Assembly: GCA_020431405.1 (NCBI GenBank)
Contig: JAGQIK010000253.1
Location: forward strand, 1 to 64,000
Length of the DNA stretch: 64,000 bases
Source of the DNA: Myxococcales bacterium
GTDB lineage: Bacteria > Myxococcota_A > Polyangia > GCA-2747355
Reading direction: 5' to 3'
In this document: positions 1 through 7,649 of the stretch, piece by piece
How the letters are laid out: every line of letters begins with the position of its first letter
Position numbering within the stretch: position 1 is the first letter of the stretch
Program-made: the position numbers and the translations under genes
Notes under the pieces: model-generated
What the model saw: only the letters and a program-made list of their open reading frames with translations
Databases searched by the model: none
What the model was told of the DNA's origin: nothing

Positions 1-143
1 GCGCCCGCGCCCGAGCCCGCGCCCGCGTTTCGGCGCGCGCTCGCCGCGTCCGCGCACGCCGCGCCCGTCGTCGTCCGCGCTCGAGCATCACCGCCAACCG
101 CAAGCGTCTCGAGCGCACCATCGATCCGTTCAGCGAGAAATAG
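1..143 (+). CDS. C-terminal end of an unidentified protein (cut by window start)
   Basis: A plus-strand frame is open from the first bases and stops with TAG at 141-143. It encodes an Ala/Arg-rich tail and ends in a less repetitive stretch finishing DPFSEK. The last 20 or so residues look like ordinary protein, whereas the Arg/Ala run could be a basic tail or simply GC-driven. The start lies outside the window, so neither family nor function can be named. It runs in the same direction as the AraC gene that begins 22 bases later. Confidence 0.4.
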   Translation, partial: ARARARARVSARARRVRARRARRRPRSSITANRKRLERTIDPFSEK

Positions 144-164
144 CGCCCGAGACCTGTATCGGCG

Positions 165-980
165 ATGCGCGCACTGAACCCGGCTGCCGACCTCGAGAGC
201 TTCGCTCGCCAGCCCTCGGCCAGCTACACCGCGGGCAGCGGCTGGATGCACTTCTGCGCCACGCCCGAGCTGTTCGGCGTGTTGCTGTGGGGCCGCCCCG
301 ACGCCGAAGCGATCACCCACCTGGTGCGCTCGCTGCGCGTCGAGCTGCGCCCCGACATCGTGCCGCACGCGTCGCTCGTCGATGCCAGCCGCCTCGACAG
401 CGCCGACGGCGCCGCCTTCGTCGAGCTGGCGCAGTACGTGCGCGACGAGAAGCAGCGCCTCTCGGCCAAGGTCACGCGCTTGGCGCTGGTGCGCGCCGAG
501 GGCTACACCGGCGCGGTCATCTCGGGCTTCTTCTCGGTGCTCGACGCGCCGTATCCCGTCGCGCTGTTCGACGACCCGCGCCAGGCGCTCGGCTGGCTCG
601 AGCGTGACGCGGCCTGGGCCGACGCCTTCGCCGAGGCCTATCAGCAGCTCGCCGGCGAGGCGCCGATCGTCACCGCGCTCGGCCGCGCGCTCGTCGCCAG
701 CGCCGGCGGCCTCTCCGCCACCATCGCTGAAGCCGCGCGACTGCTCGGCACCAGCCAGCGCACGCTGCAGCGCCGCCTCAAGGAGGCCGGCACGAGCTAC
801 CAGCGCGAGCTGGCGCGCGTACGCGTCTCCGAGGCCAAGCGGCGCATGCGTACCTCGAGCGCGCCGCTGACCAACATCGCCCTCGACCTCGGCTTCGCCT
901 CGCTGCAGGCCTTCTCGGCGCTTTTTCGGCGCGAGGTCGGCCAGTCGCCCAGCGCCTGGCGCCGCGACAACGCCGAATAG
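165..980 (+). CDS. AraC-family transcriptional regulator
   Basis: A 271-residue protein whose last 85 residues form an AraC/XylS-type double helix-turn-helix. The first HTH contains AARLLGTSQRTLQRRLKEAG (about 187-206). The second carries IALDLGFASLQAFSALFRRE, followed by the family signature SPSAWRR. The N-terminal 170 residues are the putative sensor domain and match no ligand-binding family I recognise; this architecture resembles regulators with an AraC-type arabinose-binding-like N-domain. It probably acts as a cytosolic DNA-binding activator. The next gene is an acyltransferase-like protein 94 bases downstream on the same strand, which could be a target. No clear ribosome-binding site precedes ATG 165, so the start is less certain than the family. 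Confidence 0.85.
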   Translation: MRALNPAADLESFARQPSASYTAGSGWMHFCATPELFGVLLWGRPDAEAITHLVRSLRVELRPDIVPHASLVDASRLDSADGAAFVELAQYVRDEKQRLSAKVTRLALVRAEGYTGAVISGFFSVLDAPYPVALFDDPRQALGWLERDAAWADAFAEAYQQLAGEAPIVTALGRALVASAGGLSATIAEAARLLGTSQRTLQRRLKEAGTSYQRELARVRVSEAKRRMRTSSAPLTNIALDLGFASLQAFSALFRREVGQSPSAWRRDNAE

Positions 981-1074
981 CCGCTGGCGTGCTCGCGCCA
1001 GCGCCTGGCGCCCTGCGTCGAGCGGTGGGTATCTGCCGCAGCTATCACTACATGCGAAGCAAGGAGCCGCGCCG

Positions 1075-1983
1075 ATGCCGACCCAGTTTCGCAAACCCGA
1101 GCGAACCTCAACCTTTCGCCGCATGGCGGCAAACATGTGGAGCCGCCCCCGCGATCCCACGATCCACGGCTTCGTCGACATCGAGGTCAGCGAGACGCTG
1201 GCGTTGATCGACCAGGCGCGCCGCCAGCGCGGGCTCAAGCTGACCATGACCCACGTGGTGACGCAGGCCGTGGCGCGCGCCTTCGCCGAGCATCCCGAGC
1301 TCAACGCCAAGGTCGGTCTCGGCGGCCGCATCCTGCAGCGCGAGACGGTCGACGTCTTCGTCTCCGTGGCCACCGACGGCGGCCGCGACCTCACCGGCGT
1401 GCGTCTCGACGAGGCCGACGCGCTGTCGCTCGAGCAGATCGCCGCCGGCGTCGCCGAGCGCGTCGAGTCCACGCGCAAAGACGAGGACCCGACCTACCGG
1501 CGCAGCCGCGATCTGATGCGCCGGCTGCCCTCGCCGCTGCTGCGTCCGATGTTGTGGCTCACCGACGTGTTGACCAACGAGCTTCACCTGCATCTGCCTG
1601 CGGCCTCGATGCCGCGCGATCCCTTCGGCAGCGTGGTCGTCACCAACGTCGGCATGTTCGGCATCGACACCGCCTTCGCGCCCTTCGTGCCGCTGGCGCG
1701 CTGTCCAATGCTGCTGCTGGTCACCGCCGTGCGCGAGCGGCCGTGGGTCGTCAAGCGCCCCGATGGCAGCAGCGCCGTCGAGCCGCGCCCCGTGCTGCGC
1801 CTCTGCGCCACCTTCGATCACCGCATCGTCGACGGCGCCGCAGCGGGCCGGCTCGCCGAGAGCATCGTCCGCTGGGTCGAGTCGCCGCTCGGCGGCACCA
1901 GCGCAACCAACGATCGCCAAGGAGAGGAGGCACGCGATGTCGACCTTCGACATGTTCATCGCGCTCGACGGGCACGGGCTTAA
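1075..1983 (+). CDS. Stand-alone 2-oxoacid dehydrogenase E2-type acyltransferase domain protein
   Basis: A 302-residue protein resembling the catalytic domain of dihydrolipoamide acyltransferases. The active-site signature DHRIVDGA is at about 251-258, with FGSVVVTNVGMFGID upstream as the usual second conserved block. No lipoyl-carrier or E1/E3-binding domain precedes it, so it is not a complete E2. Such free-standing domains occur in bacteria and their substrate is generally unknown. AAGGAG is well placed before ATG 1075. The last 47 bases overlap the start of the following gene in another frame, which suggests translational coupling. The C-terminal tail after about residue 280 is Arg-rich, unlike E2 proteins, and is probably a by-product of the overlap. 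Confidence 0.8.
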   Translation: MPTQFRKPERTSTFRRMAANMWSRPRDPTIHGFVDIEVSETLALIDQARRQRGLKLTMTHVVTQAVARAFAEHPELNAKVGLGGRILQRETVDVFVSVATDGGRDLTGVRLDEADALSLEQIAAGVAERVESTRKDEDPTYRRSRDLMRRLPSPLLRPMLWLTDVLTNELHLHLPAASMPRDPFGSVVVTNVGMFGIDTAFAPFVPLARCPMLLLVTAVRERPWVVKRPDGSSAVEPRPVLRLCATFDHRIVDGAAAGRLAESIVRWVESPLGGTSATNDRQGEEARDVDLRHVHRARRARA

Positions 1984-3157
1984 CGGCTTCGAAGGCTTCG
2001 CTGGCGTCGCACGCCTGCGCGCCGACACCGAGCGCGATCACTACGACGTCCGCGTGAAGTTCTTCGACGGCATCGCCGGCGGACACGCCACGCAGATAAA
2101 CCCACAAGGCACGCTGGCCTACCTCGGCAATCTCTCGCAGACGCTGCTGCTCTACGATCCGCGCACCCTCGAGGAGGTGGCGCGCTTGTCGACGCTGCGC
2201 TTCGCCGCCCCCGACGTCGTCTACAGCAGCCAGACGCACGTCGCGTGGCTCGGCGAGCGCACCTTCGTCACCGTCATCGGCCCCGACTTCTATCGCTTCG
2301 AGGTCGACGATCTCGAAAACCCCACGCGCCTCGGCCCGCACTGCGTCACGCTGCCGCACGCGCTCAAGCGCTCGCCGTCCGGTCGCTACCTGTTCTACGG
2401 CGCGATGGACCACGACAAGAAGGGCTACGCCAACCAGGTCGGCATCTACGATCTCGAGACCGATCAGGCGCGCGTCGTGGCGCTGCCCGCCACCGCGTGG
2501 CACCTCGGCTTGCACCCCAGCAAGGACATCTTCTACGCGCCCACTCAGCGCTGCTCGCCGCAAGGCGACATGGAGTTCGCCGAGTACACCATGGCGCACT
2601 ACAAGAACTACCTCTTCGAGATCGACGGCCCCTCGGCCAAGGTGCTGCGGCACGCGGCGATCCCCAAGGACCTGCCGGGCTTTCTGACGTCGGACGTGAT
2701 CGTCACCGACGACGAGGTGCTCTACAACTGCTGCGCCAGCAGTGTCATCGCGCGCATCGACCTCGCCACCCTCAGCCACGTGCGCTACATCGACGAGCGC
2801 GTCGGCGCGCTGTCGAGCATGCGATACCTGCGCTCCGGCCTCTCCAACCTCGCCGAGTCGCTCAGCCGCGTGAACCTGCCCGACGCGCTGCACACCTTCG
2901 CCAAGTCGCTGCGCATCACGCGCGGCAGCCTGCTCGACGGCAGCTACGGGCTGCAGCTGAGCCCCGACAAGACGCGGCTGCTGTCGGCGCATCGCGGGCG
3001 CAACCAGGTCATCGTCTACAGCTACCCCGACTGCCGCGTGTTGCGGCGCGTCGACTTCCCGCCGCTGCGCCGCTTCTTCCCCGAGCACCTCGGGCTGCTC
3101 GACGACACACGCCTCGGCTTTCACCACAGCGCCATGAGCTGCGCCACGGTCGCCTGA
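1937..3157 (+). CDS. Beta-propeller-like protein of unknown function
   Basis: A 406-residue protein starting at ATG 1937, chosen because AAGGAGAGGAGG lies 6-17 bases upstream; the open frame extends further back but inside the preceding gene. The sequence alternates short beta-strand-like segments with repeated aromatic/Gly-rich blocks such as LSPDKTRLLSAHRGRN and KRSPSGRYLFYG. These are characteristic of WD40/YncE-type propellers. No signal peptide or membrane segment is visible, so it is probably cytosolic. It overlaps the acyltransferase-like gene by 47 bases and is likely co-translated with it. The propeller call rests on repeat pattern only; a catalytic role cannot be assigned. Confidence 0.6.
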   Translation: MSTFDMFIALDGHGLNGFEGFAGVARLRADTERDHYDVRVKFFDGIAGGHATQINPQGTLAYLGNLSQTLLLYDPRTLEEVARLSTLRFAAPDVVYSSQTHVAWLGERTFVTVIGPDFYRFEVDDLENPTRLGPHCVTLPHALKRSPSGRYLFYGAMDHDKKGYANQVGIYDLETDQARVVALPATAWHLGLHPSKDIFYAPTQRCSPQGDMEFAEYTMAHYKNYLFEIDGPSAKVLRHAAIPKDLPGFLTSDVIVTDDEVLYNCCASSVIARIDLATLSHVRYIDERVGALSSMRYLRSGLSNLAESLSRVNLPDALHTFAKSLRITRGSLLDGSYGLQLSPDKTRLLSAHRGRNQVIVYSYPDCRVLRRVDFPPLRRFFPEHLGLLDDTRLGFHHSAMSCATVA

Positions 3158-3282
3158 AGCGGCAAGCGGCCGGCAGTGGGCGGCAAGCCACCCCCATCCG
3201 GTTTTCGAAGCCGCATCTAGTGCGCACTAGGCGCAATTACAGGCACTTGAGCCAGGCACAGGCGCTGCACATACGCGCGCCC

Positions 3283-3990
3283 ATGAGCCGTGCTCGCTCT
3301 CTCGTCGTCGCTGTATGCACCTTCGCCGCCCTCGCGCTGCTCGCCAGCAGCGCCGCCTTCGCGCGCCACCAGCGCGCCGTCGTGCTCACCGGCGGGCCCG
3401 GCGTTGGCAAGACCACCATCGCCAAGGCGCTCGCCAAGCGCGGCTATCTGATCGTGCCCGAGGCGGCGCGGCTGGTGATCAAGTCCGAGCAGGACAAGGC
3501 CGCACGGCGCGGCAAGCGCTACCTGCCCAAGCTGCCGGTGGTCAACTGGCTGCCCTTCCAGGAGCGCGTGCTCAACGTGCACAAGGTGATCGAGAAGCGC
3601 GCCCGCCGTCAGGCCGCCAAGACGGGGCAGACGCTGGTCTTCGATCGCTCTGCCGCCGACGGCCTGCCGTTCCTCGTGCAGTCGGGCCACTCGCCCAAAA
3701 AGCACTACGACCTGTTCAAGCGCCACCTGCAGCACCTCAAGAACGCCCGCTACGACACGATCCTGCTGCTCGAGCCGCTCGACCGCAGCCAGTATGTCAA
3801 CGACGCGCAGCGCCGCGAGACCGCGCAGGAGTCGCAGGTGCTGCAGAGCCGCCTGCACGACCTCTACACGCGCACCGCCAAGCGCTATGGCTTCAAGGTC
3901 ATCTCGGTGCCGGCGCTGCCCGTCGATCAGCGCGTGGACCTCGTCATCGACCTGATCGAGAAGTCCAAGCCCAATCGACGCTCCAAGTAG
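3283..3990 (+). CDS. Exported P-loop NTPase (AAA_28-like kinase fold) with signal peptide
   Basis: A 235-residue protein. Residues 1-26 look like a Sec signal peptide ending in an Ala-x-Ala-like site (SSAAFA). Directly behind it is a complete Walker A motif GGPGVGKTT, then a LVFDRS Walker-B-like strand and an Arg-rich lid region. The order resembles the AAA_28 (NadR kinase-like) ATPase group, in which an N-terminal loop GGPGxGKT is followed by FDRS. ATG 3283 is used because it begins the signal sequence; the same frame is open far upstream inside the previous gene. An ATP-binding enzyme with an export signal is unexpected because the periplasm lacks ATP. The signal may act as a membrane anchor instead. 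The substrate is unknown. Confidence 0.7.
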   Translation: MSRARSLVVAVCTFAALALLASSAAFARHQRAVVLTGGPGVGKTTIAKALAKRGYLIVPEAARLVIKSEQDKAARRGKRYLPKLPVVNWLPFQERVLNVHKVIEKRARRQAAKTGQTLVFDRSAADGLPFLVQSGHSPKKHYDLFKRHLQHLKNARYDTILLLEPLDRSQYVNDAQRRETAQESQVLQSRLHDLYTRTAKRYGFKVISVPALPVDQRVDLVIDLIEKSKPNRRSK

Positions 3991-4146
3991 GCTCGGTGCG
4001 CCGCTTTGGCGCACGGCGCTGCGCCACGTGATCGACGATGGCACAGCGCTGCGCGTGCCGCGCGCGTGCAACTCCGCGTGCTCGCGCGCGCGCGGCGCTG
4101 GCTCTGGCCTTGCACTGGCTCCGCGCAACCGCATCAGGAGCCGCCT

Positions 4147-4644
4147 ATGACCATCGACTGGGGACGCGAGGACGAGCCGCAGCGCGGATATCGCTTCGAG
4201 CCCAACGACGCCAGCTACACGTCGACGATCTACTACGGGCCGCCGCTCGACTCGAGCAAGAGCAGCGACGCCATCGTCCGCATCGGCGACGTGCAGCGCT
4301 TCGCCGCCGGGCGGCTGTACTGCTTCGGCCGCCACAAGTTTGCCTACGTCGAGCTGCGCGTGCGCGGGCGCGCGCGCGGGCGGCTGCTTCGGGCCGAGCT
4401 CAACGAACAGGTCACCACGCCCGACGGCGGCATCTACGAGTGGGCCTTCGATCTCGAGGACGTCTACGACGTGTGCACGCCGTGGAGCGACAACGACCCG
4501 CCGATGTCGATCCGCTGGTCGCTGTCGGCCTACCGCGAGCGTGGCGCCGCCGTCGGACAGGGGCAGCCCTGCAGCTATCCGACGCTGGCGCAGATGAAGC
4601 AAGCCCACGCCACGCGCGGCATGCGCTATCCACGCCGTCGCTGA
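4147..4644 (+). CDS. Hypothetical protein, 165 residues
   Basis: The start at ATG 4147 is supported by AGGAG ten bases upstream; an open frame extends further 5' without a good site. The protein is rich in Arg, Tyr and Asp, with several Trp and two Cys, and has no signal peptide or membrane segment. Blocks such as SIRWSLSAYRERG suggest a beta-rich soluble fold. I recognise no family. It stands between the exported NTPase (156 bases upstream) and the lipoprotein gene (53 bases downstream). The downstream gap contains a plausible promoter, so it may end its own transcription unit. Confidence 0.6.
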   Translation: MTIDWGREDEPQRGYRFEPNDASYTSTIYYGPPLDSSKSSDAIVRIGDVQRFAAGRLYCFGRHKFAYVELRVRGRARGRLLRAELNEQVTTPDGGIYEWAFDLEDVYDVCTPWSDNDPPMSIRWSLSAYRERGAAVGQGQPCSYPTLAQMKQAHATRGMRYPRRR

Positions 4645-4697
4645 CGCCCTCCGATGTGATGTATGATAGTGCGCATACCACTTAGGAGGGGTTTGGT

Positions 4698-5420
4698 ATG
4701 CGTACCTCGTGCGTTCGTGCGCTCGCGCTGGTCGTCACGCTGGTCCTCGTCGTCGCGCAGGCCGCCTGCAGCAGCGACGATGCCACGGCTGCGGACTCCA
4801 CCGTCGACACGTCCGGTGGCAAGGACGCGTCGCAGGACCAACCACTGCCCGACGTGCTGCCACCGCCCGACAGCGCGCCCGACGTCCCGCCGCCCGACAG
4901 CACGATGGACCTGCCGCCGGACACCACGGGCGATCTGCCGCCCGGACCGAGCGCGCGCATCAACGTCTCGGTGGACACCAGCAACGTTACCTGCACCGCG
5001 GGCACCGCCGGCAGCGACTGTATCGGCACGCTGGTGATCCTCGTCGCCAACGCGTCGACCCAGGCGCAGGTGGCGATCCACGAGCAACGCAACGCGGACC
5101 TCAGCGGCGGCACCATCATCTCGCACACCTTCTACACGCTGCCGGTCAACACGCAGCTCGAAGTGGGCGCCGCGCTCTTCGAGACGTCGCCCACGCCGAC
5201 GCCCACGCAGCCCGATGTCGGCGATATCGTCACGCAGAACATGACCTCGTTCACGCACACCTCGGCCACCGACAACAAGGTCATCGACCTGCTGCTCGAC
5301 CTGCGCTGCTCGGCTGGCGCCGACACGCCCGTCGGCGCGCCGCCGCTGTCGATGCTGCTCTTGGCGGGCATCGTGCTCGTCGCCCGCCGTCGCCGCCGCC
5401 GCAGCCGCAGCCGCCGCTAG
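4698..5420 (+). CDS. Exported protein with Pro/Asp linker and MYXO-CTERM-like tail
   Basis: A 240-residue protein. Residues 1-25 form a signal peptide ending AQAAC, a weak lipobox because position -3 is Gln. Residues 26-75 are a low-complexity linker of PPPDS/PDV units. Residues 80-200 are a soluble region of unknown fold. The last 35 residues contain a Cys, then a hydrophobic helix LSMLLLAGIVLVA, then an Arg cluster. That Cys-helix-Arg order is the layout of MYXO-CTERM sorting tails, which are cleaved by a rhombosortase-type protease in myxobacteria. AGGAGG precedes the ATG, and TATGAT at 4662-4667 could be a -10 element. Surface display is inferred. Confidence 0.7.
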   Translation: MRTSCVRALALVVTLVLVVAQAACSSDDATAADSTVDTSGGKDASQDQPLPDVLPPPDSAPDVPPPDSTMDLPPDTTGDLPPGPSARINVSVDTSNVTCTAGTAGSDCIGTLVILVANASTQAQVAIHEQRNADLSGGTIISHTFYTLPVNTQLEVGAALFETSPTPTPTQPDVGDIVTQNMTSFTHTSATDNKVIDLLLDLRCSAGADTPVGAPPLSMLLLAGIVLVARRRRRRSRSRR

Positions 5421-5436
5421 CGCGCGCAGCCCGCGC

Positions 5437-6978
5437 TTGACGAGCCGCAAGTCACGCCGTCGCGCTGACGTCGAGCTGCCCTTTGCCATCGGGCCCTCGA
5501 GCAACGGCGAGTTCATCCCCGCGGCGCCCGCCCCGCGCCATCGCGCCGCCACCGAGCTCGCGTTGCAGCGCGCGGCGGACGTGGCGCGGCGAACCGGCGT
5601 CGACAGGCGCCGCTTCATGCACGGCCTCGGCGCCATCGCCGTCACGCTCGGCGCCATCAACGAGCTCGCCGCCTGCAGCGACGCCGCGCCCAGCGCCGGC
5701 GCGGACCTCGACGCTGGCGCGCGCGATGTTGGCGGCGAGTTCGTCGTGCCCGACGCCCACGACGCCGCGGCGACCTGCGCGGCGCTCGCCGGCGACGAGT
5801 TCATCTTCGACGTACAGACCCACCACGTCGAGCCCGGCGGCGCTTGGGTTAGCGCGGAGGCCGACATCGCGCGCACCCTGCGCATCATCGGCCCCGACTG
5901 CGGCCCCGCCGACAAGCTCGAATGCCTCACGCGCTATCACTACCTGCGCGACATCTACCTGCGCAGCGACACGAGCATGAGCGTGCTCTCGGCGGTGCCG
6001 TCGACCTCGCCGGACGTCAACCCGCTGACCTTCTCCATGTCGCGCGAGACGATCAACCTGCTCGATCAGCTCGCCGCCGGCGGTGCGCCGCGCGCGCTGC
6101 TGCACACCGCGGTGGTGCCCAACGGCGGCAACCTGCAGGCAGCGCTCGACCTGATGCAGAAGCACAGCGAGAGCAACGCCATCGCCGCTTGGAAGGTCTA
6201 CACGCCCTACGTGCCGCAGGGCGGCGCGGCGTATTTCCTCGACGACGCCGCCGTGGGCGTCCCGATGATCGAAAAGGCGCGCTCGCTTGGTATCAAGACC
6301 ATCTGCGCACACAAAGGGCTGCCGCTCTTCGGCTTCTCGGCGCAGCACGCCTCGCCGCGCGATGTCGGCGTGGTGGCGGCGCGCTTTCCCGACGTGCGCT
6401 TCGTCATCTATCACTCGGGCTGGGACCCGGCTGTCAGCGAAGGACCCTACGACGCCAGCAACGCGCGCGGCATCGACGCGCTGATCAAGAGCCTCGCCGA
6501 CAACAACATCGCGCCCAACAGCAACGTCTACGCCGAGCTCGGCACCACCTGGCGCAACCTGATGAGCGAGCCGACACAGGCCGCTCACGCGCTCGGCAAG
6601 CTGCTCGTGCACGTCGGCGAAGACCGCGTGCTGTGGGGCACCGACAGCATCTGGTCGGGCTCGCCGCAGCCGCAGATCGTGGCCTTTCGCGCGTTCGAGA
6701 TCACGCCGGCCTTCCAGCAGCTCTACGGCTACCCGGCGCTGAGCAAGGCGCTCAAGGCCAAGGTGCTCGGCCTCAACGCTGCGGCGCTCTACAACGTCGA
6801 CGTCGCCGCCCGCCGCTGCGCGCTCGACGCCGACGAGGTCGAGAAGCTGCGTCTCGCCTTCGGGGGAGATCTACAGCTGCGCGACGACACGCCCTATCCG
6901 ACGCGCGGACCCACCACCAGACGCGCCTTGCTGCGCTTCCTCGCTCGCCATGGTCAGCGAAAGTGGACGCCCAGCTAG
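5437..6978 (+). CDS. Tat-exported amidohydrolase-2 family lipoprotein
   Basis: A 513-residue protein reading from TTG 5437. After about 55 hydrophilic residues comes a twin-arginine signal DRRRFMHGLGAIAV, followed by a lipobox-like ELAAC near residue 77. The mature part resembles the amidohydrolase_2 TIM-barrel family: FDVQTHHVEP near its start (a His-x-His metal motif), ICAHKGLP, FVIYHSGWDP and VLWGTDSIWSG near the end (Asp in the last metal motif). Such enzymes hydrolyse or decarboxylate ring carboxylates with a bound metal. Export by Tat implies folding with its cofactor in the cytoplasm. The long pre-signal region is typical of this exported group. It follows the MYXO-CTERM-like gene by 16 bases, so co-transcription is likely. 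The substrate is unknown. Confidence 0.8.
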   Translation: MTSRKSRRRADVELPFAIGPSSNGEFIPAAPAPRHRAATELALQRAADVARRTGVDRRRFMHGLGAIAVTLGAINELAACSDAAPSAGADLDAGARDVGGEFVVPDAHDAAATCAALAGDEFIFDVQTHHVEPGGAWVSAEADIARTLRIIGPDCGPADKLECLTRYHYLRDIYLRSDTSMSVLSAVPSTSPDVNPLTFSMSRETINLLDQLAAGGAPRALLHTAVVPNGGNLQAALDLMQKHSESNAIAAWKVYTPYVPQGGAAYFLDDAAVGVPMIEKARSLGIKTICAHKGLPLFGFSAQHASPRDVGVVAARFPDVRFVIYHSGWDPAVSEGPYDASNARGIDALIKSLADNNIAPNSNVYAELGTTWRNLMSEPTQAAHALGKLLVHVGEDRVLWGTDSIWSGSPQPQIVAFRAFEITPAFQQLYGYPALSKALKAKVLGLNAAALYNVDVAARRCALDADEVEKLRLAFGGDLQLRDDTPYPTRGPTTRRALLRFLARHGQRKWTPS

Positions 6979-7026
6979 TTGAAATCACAGAGGTTCGCGC
7001 CATTACTCTGCGACAAAAAATCGTTC

Positions 7027-7056
7027 TTTACATTACATGAAAACAGGCGATAGTAT
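7027..7056 (+). promoter_or_regulatory. Sigma70-like promoter for the secreted protein at 7079
   Basis: TTTACA at 7027-7032 and TAGTAT at 7051-7056 are 18 bases apart, inside a locally AT-rich stretch of an otherwise GC-rich window. The following GGAGGGG and ATG 7079 fit a short leader. The call is by eye from consensus similarity. Confidence 0.5.
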
Positions 7057-7078
7057 TTGTGTACGGAGGGGACAATCC

Positions 7079-7552
7079 ATGCGCATCGCCATCGCCGCCA
7101 TCGTTTGTTTCAGCTTCATCGCGCCCAACACGGCGTTCGCCACCGACCTGGACGGCGTCTGGACGCTGCCGAGCGGCAAGACCATGCGCATCAAGAAGAG
7201 CGCTGACGGCAAAGCGCAGGCGGCGACCAAGCTCACGGTCGGCAAACGCCACGTGCGGCTCGTCTTCAAGGGCACCGTCGAGTACATCAAAGTCGGAACC
7301 ACCGGCGGTCTCGGCGTCTCGGCGCTCGCGCGTTCCTTCGCCATTCGTCACCACGGCAAGCAGTGCGTGGTCAAGTCGCCCAAGCTGGCGGTCATCGGCG
7401 AGCTGAAGAACGCCGGCAAGCGCAAGCAGTACAAGGCGTCGGGCTACGTCAGCGGCTACATCTTCTGCGGCGGCGAGAACACCTGGACGCGCTGGGCCGC
7501 CAACGTCGGCGGCCTGTGGAGCGCGCCGGCCTCGCCCGTCGCCGCCCGCTAG
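7079..7552 (+). CDS. Small secreted protein of unknown function
   Basis: A 157-residue protein. ATG 7079 is preferred over an ATG 42 bases upstream because GGAGGGG lies nine bases before it and it begins a clean signal peptide (about 21 residues, ending NTAFA). The mature part is small, basic and beta-rich: DLDGVWTLPSGKTMRIKKS resembles the first strand of lipocalin-like or calycin-type small domains. Two Cys at about 102 and 135 could pair. It follows the amidohydrolase after 100 bases and has its own promoter. It shares style (signal peptide plus GLW/DGVW motif) with the secreted protein at 31696-32133, but I cannot name the family. Confidence 0.65.
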   Translation: MRIAIAAIVCFSFIAPNTAFATDLDGVWTLPSGKTMRIKKSADGKAQAATKLTVGKRHVRLVFKGTVEYIKVGTTGGLGVSALARSFAIRHHGKQCVVKSPKLAVIGELKNAGKRKQYKASGYVSGYIFCGGENTWTRWAANVGGLWSAPASPVAAR

Positions 7553-7649
7553 CGCTCGCACCACCTCGCGCACCCCTCCGCCGCCTCTTTCCACCACCTC
7601 TTCCCGCTCTCTCGCCAAATCTTCCCTGGGCACATCGCCGCCGGTTATC

